Shown piece by piece: positions 1 to 7,948 of a DNA stretch of 64,000 nt. The position numbers and the translations under genes were made by a program. This DNA is from Pseudomonas sp. B21-040 (GTDB lineage Bacteria; Pseudomonadota; Gammaproteobacteria; Pseudomonadales; Pseudomonadaceae). Numbering within the stretch: position 1 is the first letter of the stretch; every line of letters starts with the position of its first letter. The stretch spans positions 1,047,501 through 1,111,500 of the forward strand of contig NZ_CP087176.1 in the NCBI RefSeq assembly GCF_024748695.1, given 5' to 3'. The notes under the pieces are model-generated. The model did no database searches, was not told where the DNA came from, and worked only from the letters and a program-made list of their open reading frames with translations.

Positions 1-583
1 TGGTTTTGTAAGCGTTGCCCCATTCATGATACTCGGTGCAGATGAGTAGCTTGCCATCTGCTTGCTGGGTGACATTGGCGTAGCGGGACATGTAAATTTC
101 GGTTGAGCTATTTTCGATAACGAGATGGCCTGTGCCTTCTCCTCCGAAAGTCGTGTCCAGCTTATAGTCCTCGGTGTAACAGGCCATGGCCAAGTGGGGA
201 ATTGACGTTCCCCCCTCGTTTATACCGACGCTACCGAGCATAAACAGGCGTCCGTCCTCAAGGCGCAGCAGCCGGCCACCCTTGCTGGATTCCTTAGGCC
301 TGAAATTGTCGGTAATGACTCCATCAACACCAAAATCTTTATCAAGTATCCCATCAGGAGACAGCCGCGCCAGTCCGTACGAAGGTGGAGCCCCAAACCC
401 AATCAATGGGTTTATTGACACTCCCAGGCCTACCAGGATCTTGTTGTCCGGGAGGATCAGAACGCCTTGGAGAAGGCGGTCAGTACCAATATAGGTCGGT
501 AGAATACTCAGCGAGACTTCACCGTCAGTACCGAAAGTCGTGTCGAGGTCGCCTGCGCGGCGTGTCGAGTTTTTTGGATTCAT
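1..583 (-). CDS. Delta-60 repeat protein, partial (3' end outside window)
   Basis: An open frame runs without a stop from an ATG at 583 to the window edge, about 194 codons. It shows the delta-60/NHL-like repeat pattern found in beta-propeller-like proteins: GDLDTTFGTDGEV near residue 12, LARLSPDGILDKDFG near residue 70 and KLDTTFGGEGTGHL near residue 140, each followed by a strand that evaluates a value. There is no N-terminal signal peptide; the start MNPKNSTRRAG is polar. Such Pseudomonas proteins are often described as hypothetical surface or secreted proteins, and no enzymatic residues are visible. The upstream gene on the same strand (758-1156) is 174 bases away. The C-terminus is unseen, so length and any C-terminal domain are unknown. 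Confidence 0.7.
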   Translation of the reverse strand, partial: MNPKNSTRRAGDLDTTFGTDGEVSLSILPTYIGTDRLLQGVLILPDNKILVGLGVSINPLIGFGAPPSYGLARLSPDGILDKDFGVDGVITDNFRPKESSKGGRLLRLEDGRLFMLGSVGINEGGTSIPHLAMACYTEDYKLDTTFGGEGTGHLVIENSSTEIYMSRYANVTQQADGKLLICTEYHEWGNAYKT

Positions 584-757
584 AACAACCTCTGCATGGT
601 TAACGTGATGTTCACCGGCAGATGCGTGTTACTCGAAAAGGCTTGCGAGGTGCAGGCAGTCATTTCCCGGTAAGCGGCAGCCTGTGCGAGGAGCTACAAT
701 GCGTCTACTGTCAGAAGTAACAGGTAGTCGCGGATTTCAGACGAGCGGGCAATGTGT

Positions 758-1156
758 TCAGCCTTGGATAAAAGTCTCATGCAAATGCCGCCAGACCAGC
801 CGACCATCGGCCTGTTTCTCAAACACCACCGTCGAGCGCCGATCAGAGTGCAGCCCGGTGGCATCGGTCTGCTGCTCGCGATAACTCACGGTCGCGCCAC
901 CGTCATGCAGGGCGACACCGCGCAATTCACTAAGCTGAATCCTGAACCCGAGTTTCTTGCCGCCCGCCAGTTGAAACAACTCCCTCAACGCCTCGAAATC
1001 CAGCACCCGGCCCAACGGCGAGACCATGGAGAACTGTGGTGAAAATCGGGTCAGCAAGTGCTCCAGCGCAGTCGGGTCTTGTTCTTCGGCCAGCCATTGT
1101 TCGATGGCAACGTGAGCCTGGATGACTTCGTCGAAGTAGTGGGTGTAATCGGTCAT
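758..1156 (-). CDS. SnoaL/DUF4440-like small protein
   Basis: A 132-residue soluble protein. The chosen ATG (MTDYTHYFDEV) has an AGGAAA ribosome site about 6 bases upstream; an in-frame start at 1255 would add residues encoded by a REP element and is less likely. The pattern of an N-terminal helix with WLAEEQDPTALEHLLTRFSPQF, then beta strands FRIQLSEL, GGATVSYREQQ, RRSTVVFEKQ and LVWRHLHETF, fits the NTF2-like cone fold (DUF4440/SnoaL). Members include small hydrolases, isomerases and proteins of unknown role. No catalytic set can be assigned. It lies between the partial delta-60 gene and a short-chain dehydrogenase on the same strand. Confidence 0.75.
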   Translation of the reverse strand: MTDYTHYFDEVIQAHVAIEQWLAEEQDPTALEHLLTRFSPQFSMVSPLGRVLDFEALRELFQLAGGKKLGFRIQLSELRGVALHDGGATVSYREQQTDATGLHSDRRSTVVFEKQADGRLVWRHLHETFIQG

Positions 1157-1191
1157 CGTGTTTCCTGAATTTTTCTGTGTTAGTTCTGACG

Positions 1192-1287
1192 CCATCGCGA
1201 GCAGGCTCACTCCTACAAGGTTCTGTTGGGTGGCATAAATAGCATTCACACCCAAGATCCCTGTGGGAGCGGGCTTGCCCGCGATGG
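1192..1287. repeat. Degenerate REP pair upstream of the DUF4440-like gene
   Basis: gcgagcaggctcactcctaca on the left and tgtgggagcgggcttgcccgc on the right are imperfect inverted copies of the window's main REP family, between the SDR and the DUF4440-like gene. Confidence 0.7.
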
Positions 1288-1300
1288 TGTCGACTCGGTC

Positions 1301-2125
1301 TCAGAGTTGCCCGCGCAACCCAAACCGCTTCATCAATCCCGCTTCCAGCAAGCCCTTGGGCAGCAACCCCGCCAGCAACGGCAACGCCCGGCTGCCATTG
1401 CCCAGGCGAATCAAGCGTGGTGGTTTGCTCTGCTGAACAGCCTTGAGCACCCCTTCGGCAAACGCCCTGGCCGGTGTTGGATTGTCCTGCGATGCCTTGG
1501 CCCGTGCGCGAATGCCTTCGCGCAATGGAAACCACGGCGATTGTTCGGTGATTAACTGTTCCGCCTCGTGGCCGGCATTTTTGGCGAAGCTGGATTCGAT
1601 GGCGCCCGGCTGGACCTCCATCACGCGCACACCGAACGGCGCCAATTCCATGCGCAGCGCATCGCTCAACGCATGAACGGCGGCTTTCGAAGCACAGTAG
1701 GCGCCCGCGAACGGCGTGACCAGGATTCCTGAAACGCTGCCGATGTTCACCACCAGGCCCTTGGCGCGACGCAACACCGGGAACAGTGCTCGGGTGACAC
1801 CGACGATGGCAAACACATTGGTTTCGAACTGGCGCTGCATCGCCGGCACACCGCCGTCGAGCAGCGGCCCCATCGCGCCGAAACCGGCGTTGTTGATCAG
1901 TACATCGAGGCCGCCATGTTGCTGGTTGATGCGCTCGCTCAGCTGTTCGAGTGCCGCGCCGTCGTTGACGTCCAGCTGCACGGCGGTAAAACCGGCGGCG
2001 GCCAGGGCCGCGACGTCTTCAGCCTTGCGGGCGCTGGCCCAGACTTTGTAGCCGGCGTTTTTGAACACGTCGGCGAGGGCGCGGCCAATGCCGCTGGAGC
2101 AACCGGTAATCAACGCAACGGGCAT
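1301..2125 (-). CDS. Short-chain dehydrogenase/reductase (SDR)
   Basis: A 274-residue classical SDR. The cofactor-binding motif TGCSSGIG is at residues 8-15, the structural NNAGFGAMG motif near residue 80 and the catalytic YCASKAA (Tyr-x-x-x-Lys) near residue 148, with an upstream Ser in NIGSVSG. The substrate is unknown; the family oxidises or reduces alcohols, ketones or acyl groups with NAD(P)H. The start MPVALITG is preferred over an ATG six codons upstream because AAGGA lies about 8 bases before it. The next gene on the strand (2158-2622) ends 32 bases upstream, so the two may be cotranscribed. Confidence 0.88.
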   Translation of the reverse strand: MPVALITGCSSGIGRALADVFKNAGYKVWASARKAEDVAALAAAGFTAVQLDVNDGAALEQLSERINQQHGGLDVLINNAGFGAMGPLLDGGVPAMQRQFETNVFAIVGVTRALFPVLRRAKGLVVNIGSVSGILVTPFAGAYCASKAAVHALSDALRMELAPFGVRVMEVQPGAIESSFAKNAGHEAEQLITEQSPWFPLREGIRARAKASQDNPTPARAFAEGVLKAVQQSKPPRLIRLGNGSRALPLLAGLLPKGLLEAGLMKRFGLRGQL

Positions 2126-2157
2126 GGCGCGGTCCTTGTGCAAAAAGAAGAAGGGGA

Positions 2158-2622
2158 TTAATCGGAGAAACTACCCTGCAATCGCTCGGCGCGAAACTCC
2201 AGGGTTTGCGGGCGGTAGCCAGGACGCAGCGGCGGCAGTGGCAAACAGTCTTCCCAGTTGGCGCCGGCTTGCAGTTCGCCGGGGCCGCGATAACGGGGGG
2301 CTTCGTATTGATTGTCAGCCAGATTGACCGTGTCACCCGGTGCATACGCCGCGATGCGCCAGCGCAATTCGGTCAGCGGCACGTCGTTGCCGTTGTTCAT
2401 TTTCAGCTGCAACGGACGATCCGCCGGGCACTGCTCTGGCGCGTAGGCGATGCGCAATTCCAGTCGCGCCAGTTGCTTGATCTCGCGGTTGTCCAGCCAG
2501 ATCACCCACATGGCCACCAGGCCCAAACCGACGGCGGCTGCCACGGACACTGGAAACGCCTTGGACGGGTAGCGCAGCAGCAGGATCAGCCAGGTGATGA
2601 CCAGCAGGACGCCGATGAACAT
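2158..2622 (-). CDS. Small membrane protein of unknown function
   Basis: A 154-residue protein with two N-terminal hydrophobic segments (about residues 2-17 and 24-43) followed by a soluble domain of about 105 residues rich in beta-type segments (LARLELRIAYAPEQCP, PLQLKMNNGN, LTELRWRIAAY). This arrangement suggests a short inner-membrane anchor with a periplasmic domain. In Pseudomonas genomes similar proteins are sometimes labelled multidrug transporter, but two helices and a small domain do not support a transporter. It probably shares a transcript with the downstream SDR gene. Confidence 0.7.
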   Translation of the reverse strand: MFIGVLLVITWLILLLRYPSKAFPVSVAAAVGLGLVAMWVIWLDNREIKQLARLELRIAYAPEQCPADRPLQLKMNNGNDVPLTELRWRIAAYAPGDTVNLADNQYEAPRYRGPGELQAGANWEDCLPLPPLRPGYRPQTLEFRAERLQGSFSD

Positions 2623-2788
2623 GTGTGTACGCTCCTTGAACTCATGGCCTCCATCCTACCGAAGGGCTGCGCGAATGGACATTCGTGGATCAAGCGCTGT
2701 TGCCATTGGTCGGAACTGTAATTTCTGACAGTAGCCGGCTCGCGCCACAAGCGATTAGCTCACCACTGGCTCACAGGGGCACGCCGGC

Positions 2789-5494
2789 ATGCACTATAAA
2801 ACTCCCACCGTGTCGGTCGTCGACCCGCGAAAGCTGCCGATCCTTTCCATTGATTATTGGTGCGCGGTTGCAGATGAACCGACGCAGACCCGCATTCATC
2901 GTACCCTCCACAATGCGGCGGGGCGTGCTGTCAAACAATGGGACCCACGGCTCTGGTTGTTGCAGGAACAAAACCCTCTGGCGCCCGCCAATCTTGTGGT
3001 CGTTTATTCACTGTCGGGTGTCGCCGTAGCGACGCACAGCGTGGATGCCGGCTCGCAGATCAATCTCCCCGGTCTCGCCAATGAAGTCCTGCAAGGCTGG
3101 GACAGTCGTGGTACGCGGTGGGAGATTGGATACGACGACCTGCTACGTCCTGTGGCGGTATTTGAGCACGTCGCTACAGAACCACGACGTTGTGCTGAAC
3201 GCATGGAATATGGTCGCCCCGGTCAGGGTAGCCAGGACTACAGCCAGTTTGGCCAGCTCATTCGGCAGGATGGGCCCGGCGGCACTGTATTGTTTGAGGG
3301 GTTTGCGATCACCGGCCAATGCACATGCCACGTTCAACACTTTACCGAGGATGCAACTGCGCCTGATTGGCCAGAGCCGATTGCTGATCGCAATGAGTTG
3401 TTGGAGCCGGGCGATGGCGCGGTCTCGACGTGGCGGTTCAGTCCGTTAGGGAATGTGCTGGCGTCGGTCGATGCCCGGCAGAGCGCTCAGGCTTTTAGCT
3501 TTACCCTCGATGGCAGGCTGCGCCAAAGTGCCTTGAAGCTCGCAGCCTTGCCCGGTTGGCAAACCCTGGTGAGTGACATCGAGTACAACGCTGACGGGCA
3601 GATCACTCGCGAAGTGGCGGGTAACGGCGTACAGACGAATCTCACGTATGCGCCGCAAGACGGGCGACTGATCGAGCGCCGGGCCCATAGCGATCGCACC
3701 GGTCTGTTGCAACACCTGATTTACGTCTATGACCAAATGGGCAACGTGCTGAGCATCGAAGACAAGGCACTGCCGATTCGTTACTTCAACAATCAACGCA
3801 TCGAGCCGATCAGCCGGTTTGTCTACGACAGCCTGTATCAATTGATCGAGGCATTTGGCTGGGAGGCAGGCGCTCCCATGCAAGGTCCGGAGTCCGTGGG
3901 GCGCAACGATCCTGCGGCACTCAGCAACTACCAGCAAACTTACCGTTATGACGAAAGTGGCAATTTGCTGAAGCTGGTGCATGTCGGCGTGCAAAGTCCA
4001 GGACGTGAACTGACGGCTGCCCTCTACAGCAATCGTTGCCTGCCCTGGCGCAATGGCGTGCCGCCGACGGAAGAGGAAATCGCTGCAGCATTCGACGCTA
4101 ACGGCAATTTGCTGGAGCTGGATCAGGGGCGTTTTTTGACCTGGGATTTGCGCAATCAATTGCAAACGGTCAGCCCGGTCGAGCGCGACTCCGGGCGCAA
4201 TGACTCTGAGCTCTATTTCTATGATGGCGGTGGCCAGCGTGTGCGCAAGATTCGTTCGTTGCAGACCCATGCCCGCACACTGTTGGCGCAGGTGCGTTAC
4301 TTGCCGGGGCTGGAGCTGCGCACCGACAGTGGTACCGGAGAGGTGCTGCAAGTCATCACCGCACTGGCGGGCCTAAACTCCGTTCGGGTATTGCACTGGG
4401 AAAGTGCTCCACCCTCCGGCGTCAATGATCAGTATCGGTACACCCTGGTTGATCACCTGAAGTCCTGCACCGTAGAACTGGGCAATGACGCGCGAATTAT
4501 CAGCCGCGAAGTTTTTTATCCCTTCGGCGAGACAGCGTGGTTTGCCGGCGGGGAAGCGATTGACGTCGACTACAAGATCGTTCGGTATTCGGGCAAGGAG
4601 CGGGATGCGACGCGGCTTTATTACTATGGTTTTCGGTACTACATACCGTGGTTGCAACGTTGGATTAGCCCTGACCCGGCAGGAGTTGTGGATGGTCTGA
4701 ATTTTTATGCGATGGTCATTAATAACCCAATGACCTATTGGGATACGAATGGACTTAGCCGTACCGGAAACTATGAAGTGAATGTGGGGTTAAAGGAGAA
4801 GCTCGCGCTGAAATTGGCGAAATTGAAGAAGGTTAACGTACTTGATAGCGCGTCCGGGAAGTACAAAGAGTCAGGTGAGTTTAAGGTTGTGGAGGTGGAA
4901 TCGGATAGCAAATACCTGGTGGGTCGTGACGAGGTAAAGAAAAGCCTTAAGGGCTACAGGGAAATTTATAGCGCCCGTTCGAACGTTGCACCGCCAAGGA
5001 GAGCGGGGGAAGTGGAATCTAATGACAGCCTTGGAGAAAGCGTTTCGGGTTACATGTTGCGGAGCGCTAATGACACCTTTGTGGATGACGCGAACACCTT
5101 AGACTCACCAAATCGGCATCCTGACATTGTCGTTGAACGACGATTTTTCGTTGTTTTGAGAAGAGCGGATAAGAATAAATTGCCTGAGCAGCGAGTTATA
5201 TACGGTCTGACCGAACTGAATACTTTTACGGAAAAAGGAAAGACCGAGGTGACGGTCGTTCAAACGGTCGTCCACCCTGATACACAAGGTGCAGGGGAAC
5301 CATCGGGAGGAAAGTTCGGGAGCTCTGGCGTAACGGGACGATTACCCCGTATGCAAGGGATAGGTACTTACTTGACGGTGCAGTCTCTGGCGATAGTGTC
5401 GAAACGGATGAACGTCACCAAAGTAATAACCGAGGCGATCAATCCACGTTCAGCCAAAATCGCACTTAAATTCGGTGCCAAGTTGGTCAAATAG
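2789..5494 (+). CDS. TccC/Rhs-family toxin protein with GNAT-like C-terminal domain
   Basis: A 901-residue protein. The N-terminus (TPTVSVVDPRKLPILSIDYW, then RIH...N..GR....DPRL) matches the start of TccC, the C subunit of insecticidal Tc complexes. YD-type repeats fill residues 250-560. The Rhs core is at about 605-655 (YSGKERDATRLYYYGFRYY, WISPDPAG, NFYAMVINNPMTYWDTNG). The two DxxG motifs, D629-P-A-G and D652-T-N-G, are those of the aspartyl autoprotease that releases the C-terminal effector in Tc/Rhs shells; cleavage would fall after about L656. The remaining 245 residues are variable and AT-richer. Their last third looks like a GNAT acetyltransferase: a strand ending VVHP, RMQGIG at 854-859 (acetyl-CoA loop) and INPRSAKIALKFGAKL at the end. 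No tcA/tcB genes or immunity gene adjoin it. The toxin activity is inference. Confidence 0.87.
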   Translation: MHYKTPTVSVVDPRKLPILSIDYWCAVADEPTQTRIHRTLHNAAGRAVKQWDPRLWLLQEQNPLAPANLVVVYSLSGVAVATHSVDAGSQINLPGLANEVLQGWDSRGTRWEIGYDDLLRPVAVFEHVATEPRRCAERMEYGRPGQGSQDYSQFGQLIRQDGPGGTVLFEGFAITGQCTCHVQHFTEDATAPDWPEPIADRNELLEPGDGAVSTWRFSPLGNVLASVDARQSAQAFSFTLDGRLRQSALKLAALPGWQTLVSDIEYNADGQITREVAGNGVQTNLTYAPQDGRLIERRAHSDRTGLLQHLIYVYDQMGNVLSIEDKALPIRYFNNQRIEPISRFVYDSLYQLIEAFGWEAGAPMQGPESVGRNDPAALSNYQQTYRYDESGNLLKLVHVGVQSPGRELTAALYSNRCLPWRNGVPPTEEEIAAAFDANGNLLELDQGRFLTWDLRNQLQTVSPVERDSGRNDSELYFYDGGGQRVRKIRSLQTHARTLLAQVRYLPGLELRTDSGTGEVLQVITALAGLNSVRVLHWESAPPSGVNDQYRYTLVDHLKSCTVELGNDARIISREVFYPFGETAWFAGGEAIDVDYKIVRYSGKERDATRLYYYGFRYYIPWLQRWISPDPAGVVDGLNFYAMVINNPMTYWDTNGLSRTGNYEVNVGLKEKLALKLAKLKKVNVLDSASGKYKESGEFKVVEVESDSKYLVGRDEVKKSLKGYREIYSARSNVAPPRRAGEVESNDSLGESVSGYMLRSANDTFVDDANTLDSPNRHPDIVVERRFFVVLRRADKNKLPEQRVIYGLTELNTFTEKGKTEVTVVQTVVHPDTQGAGEPSGGKFGSSGVTGRLPRMQGIGTYLTVQSLAIVSKRMNVTKVITEAINPRSAKIALKFGAKLVK

Positions 5495-5557
5495 AAAAAG
5501 CCCCCGCCCAACCCGCTGCGGATAGGGAACGCAGCGGGCTGGACGGGGGCTTTTATT
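5495..5557. terminator. Bidirectional terminator between the rhs/tccC gene and algA
   Basis: A long hairpin (AAAAGCCCCCG... CCCGCTGCG / CGCAGCGGG ...CGGGGGCTTTT) begins at the stop codon of the Rhs-type gene. It has A-tracts on the left and T-tracts on the right, so it can end transcripts from both convergent units. Confidence 0.85.
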
Positions 5558-5568
5558 TTGCTGAACGC

Positions 5569-7020
5569 TTACTGCGCGATGGTTTTCACCGACACGCCGC
5601 GCTCGACCGGTGTCGATCGACCGTAGATATCCTCAAAGCGCTCGATATCGTCTTCACCCAAATAGCTGCCCGATTGCACTTCGATGATCTCGAGTGGAAT
5701 CTTGCCCGGGTTGCGCAAACGGTGGACCGAGGCAATCGGGATGTAAGTCGACTGGTTCTCGCACAGCAGGAACACGTTTTCGTCGCAGGTCACTTCAGCG
5801 GTGCCGCTGACCACGATCCAGTGTTCCGCACGGTGGTGGTGCATTTGCAGCGACAGGCAGGCGCCCGGCTTGACCGAAATGTGCTTGACCTGGAAGCGAC
5901 CGCCCATGTCCACCGAGTCGTAGGAACCCCACGGACGATAGACTTCGCAGTGGTTCTGGGTTTCGCTGCGGCCCTGCTCGTTGAGGGTGTTGACCATCTG
6001 TTTCACGCCTTGGACCGAGTCCTTGTGCGCAATCATCATGGCGTCCTTGGTTTCGACCACCACGATGTTTTCCAGGCCGATCACCGACACCAGTTTGCCA
6101 TTGCCGTGGATCATGCAGTTTTTGCTGTCCTGAATGACCACGTCGCCTTTGGTGACGTTGCCGTTGGCGTCCTTTTCATTCACTTCCCACAGCGACGACC
6201 AGCAACCGACATCGCTCCAGCCAGCGGTCAACGGCACCACGCAGGCGCGCTGGGTTTTTTCCATCACCGAGTAGTCGATGGAATTGTCCGGGCAGCAGGC
6301 GAAAGTGGCTTCGTCGAAGGTGATGGAGTCGGCGTCCTGCTGGCTGCGTTCGAGGGTCAGCAGGCAGGTGTCGTAGATGTCCGGATCGTGCTTCTTCAGT
6401 TCTTCGAGGAAGCGGCTGGCACGGAACAGGAACATGCCGCTGTTCCAGAAGTAACCGCCGGACTCGACGAACTCGGTGGCGCGTTTCACATCGGGTTTTT
6501 CGACGAAGTGCGAGACGCGGCTCACGCCTTCCGGCAACAGCGAATCGTTGGTGGATTTGATGTAGCCGTAGCCGGTTTCCGGCTTGGTGGCCGGCACGCC
6601 GAAGAGCACCATTTCACCGTTTTCAGCCGCGACGGTGGCCAGGGCCAGGGCGCGTTGCAAGGCTTTCTGGTCTTCCAGTACGTGGTCGGCCGGCAGCACC
6701 AGCATCAACTCGTCGCGACCTTCATTGACCAGCATCATCGCGGTCAGGGCCACGGCCGGCGCTGTGTTGCGACCGAAGGGCTCCATCAGGATGCGCTGGG
6801 TTTCCAGTTTGCGGTTGGCCAACTGTTCGTTGACGATGAAGCGGTGGTCTTTGTTGCAGACCACAATCGGCGTGTCCATGCCTTCGAACACCAGGCGTTC
6901 CAGGGTTTGCTGGAACAGCGTGTGTTCGCCGGTCAGGGCGAGGAATTGCTTGGGAAACTGTTTACGCGAAAGCGGCCAAAGACGTGAGCCGCTACCACCT
7001 GACAAGATCACCGGAATCAT
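5569..7020 (-). CDS. algA: Mannose-1-phosphate guanylyltransferase / mannose-6-phosphate isomerase (AlgA)
   Basis: A 483-residue bifunctional enzyme that isomerises fructose-6-P to mannose-6-P and later joins mannose-1-P with GTP to give GDP-mannose, the first and third steps of alginate precursor supply in the cytoplasm. The N-terminal nucleotidyltransferase has the signature LSGGSGSRLWPLSRKQFPKQ at residues 7-26 and FVEKPD near residue 173. The C-terminal cupin carries the isomerase metal site QMHHHRAEHW near residue 400. The length fits the roughly 480 residues of the family. It is the last gene of the alginate operon; a repeat-filled gap of 255 bases separates it from algF. Confidence 0.97.
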   Translation of the reverse strand: MIPVILSGGSGSRLWPLSRKQFPKQFLALTGEHTLFQQTLERLVFEGMDTPIVVCNKDHRFIVNEQLANRKLETQRILMEPFGRNTAPAVALTAMMLVNEGRDELMLVLPADHVLEDQKALQRALALATVAAENGEMVLFGVPATKPETGYGYIKSTNDSLLPEGVSRVSHFVEKPDVKRATEFVESGGYFWNSGMFLFRASRFLEELKKHDPDIYDTCLLTLERSQQDADSITFDEATFACCPDNSIDYSVMEKTQRACVVPLTAGWSDVGCWSSLWEVNEKDANGNVTKGDVVIQDSKNCMIHGNGKLVSVIGLENIVVVETKDAMMIAHKDSVQGVKQMVNTLNEQGRSETQNHCEVYRPWGSYDSVDMGGRFQVKHISVKPGACLSLQMHHHRAEHWIVVSGTAEVTCDENVFLLCENQSTYIPIASVHRLRNPGKIPLEIIEVQSGSYLGEDDIERFEDIYGRSTPVERGVSVKTIAQ

Positions 7021-7111
7021 GTTGTTACTCCTTTAAAATCGATTGGTTAGAGCTACGAACGTTCTGTCGTTTCACTCTTGTTTTTATTCCGTAACCAGGC
7101 CGTTTCACCGA

Positions 7112-7250
7112 TGTAGCAGCTGCCGAGCCTGCGAGGCTGCGTTCGGCGGCGCAGCCGTCGCAATCCGTTCAACGCGGTCATTCAGAAAAACCGAGTTGTC
7201 TGGATTGCGACGGCTGCGCAGTCGGACGCAGGCTTCGCCAGCTGCTACAG
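7112..7250. repeat. Inverted-repeat element between algF and algA
   Basis: Outer arms tgtagcagctg and agctgctaca enclose inner arms carrying gctgcgttcggcggcgcag and the reverse-related gcgcagtcggacgcagg, separated by about 35 bases. This is a REP-pair (BIME-like) arrangement of a family different from the gtgggagcggg repeats elsewhere in the window. In the mRNA it would form a long stem between algF and algA. Confidence 0.75.
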
Positions 7251-7275
7251 GGGGATCTCCGTCCTGATGAATGTG

Positions 7276-7932
7276 TTAGCGCGTCGAGACGGGGCGTTTT
7301 ACCCAGACTGGCGACAGGCTGCTGCCGGTGCCGGTGACGTACAGCACGGCGGCTTCACCGCGTTCCAGGGCAACCGGTTTGACGTCGCCAACTTTCTTGT
7401 CGCCTTCAAACAGCGCCAGGCTGACTTTCACCGGGTTGATCTCACGCTCGCCACGGCCCTTGGCGGCCACGCTTGGCACCACGTCAGTCTTGCCGTCGGC
7501 GGTCTTCAGGGTCAGGGACTTGTCGCTCAGGTTCTGCAGACGCACCAGGGACTTCTGCTTGTTCTTGAACGGCGGTTCTTCGATCAACTGCGGCGCGCCG
7601 GCGGCGTTGTTGACCAGGGTGTAATAGTGATCACCGGCCAGTTTCACCGGCAGGGTCTGGCTGCCGACCTTGGCGCTGTAATCGCCGCCCGGCATGAAGC
7701 TGAAGTCGGTGCTGGCCAGCGGCGCAACGTCGCTCAGGCTGGTGCTGCCAACCGTGGCGCTGACTTCAGCGTTGCTGGCGTTGTAGACACGCACGAAGGT
7801 CGAACCTTTCGGTGCAGTCGGACCGTAAAGTGCGGCGTCGCCGGCGAAGGCGGACATGGACAGCACGCTCATGCCAGCGACGAGAGCAAAGGTCTTGGCG
7901 AGACGGCGAGGAGTAGTCGTAGTGAAAGTCAT
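7276..7932 (-). CDS. algF: Alginate O-acetylation periplasmic protein AlgF
   Basis: A 218-residue periplasmic protein needed for O-acetylation of alginate together with AlgI, AlgJ and AlgX. The N-terminus (KTFALVAGMSVLSMSAFAGD) is a typical signal peptide with cleavage near residue 30 after SAFA. The mature part is rich in beta strands (GSTFVRVYNASNAEVSATVG, KSLVRLQNLSDKSL, EAAVLYVTG), fitting the two-domain beta-sandwich known for AlgF. Its length fits the family (about 215). It sits between algJ and algA in the conserved order. Confidence 0.95.
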   Translation of the reverse strand: MTFTTTTPRRLAKTFALVAGMSVLSMSAFAGDAALYGPTAPKGSTFVRVYNASNAEVSATVGSTSLSDVAPLASTDFSFMPGGDYSAKVGSQTLPVKLAGDHYYTLVNNAAGAPQLIEEPPFKNKQKSLVRLQNLSDKSLTLKTADGKTDVVPSVAAKGRGEREINPVKVSLALFEGDKKVGDVKPVALERGEAAVLYVTGTGSSLSPVWVKRPVSTR

Positions 7933-7948
7933 GGTGTACCTCTCTCTT

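Noticed and set aside
3446..4351. A 301-codon minus-strand frame inside the Rhs-type gene
   Set aside because: It is antisense to well-formed YD-repeat coding and shows no recognisable domain.
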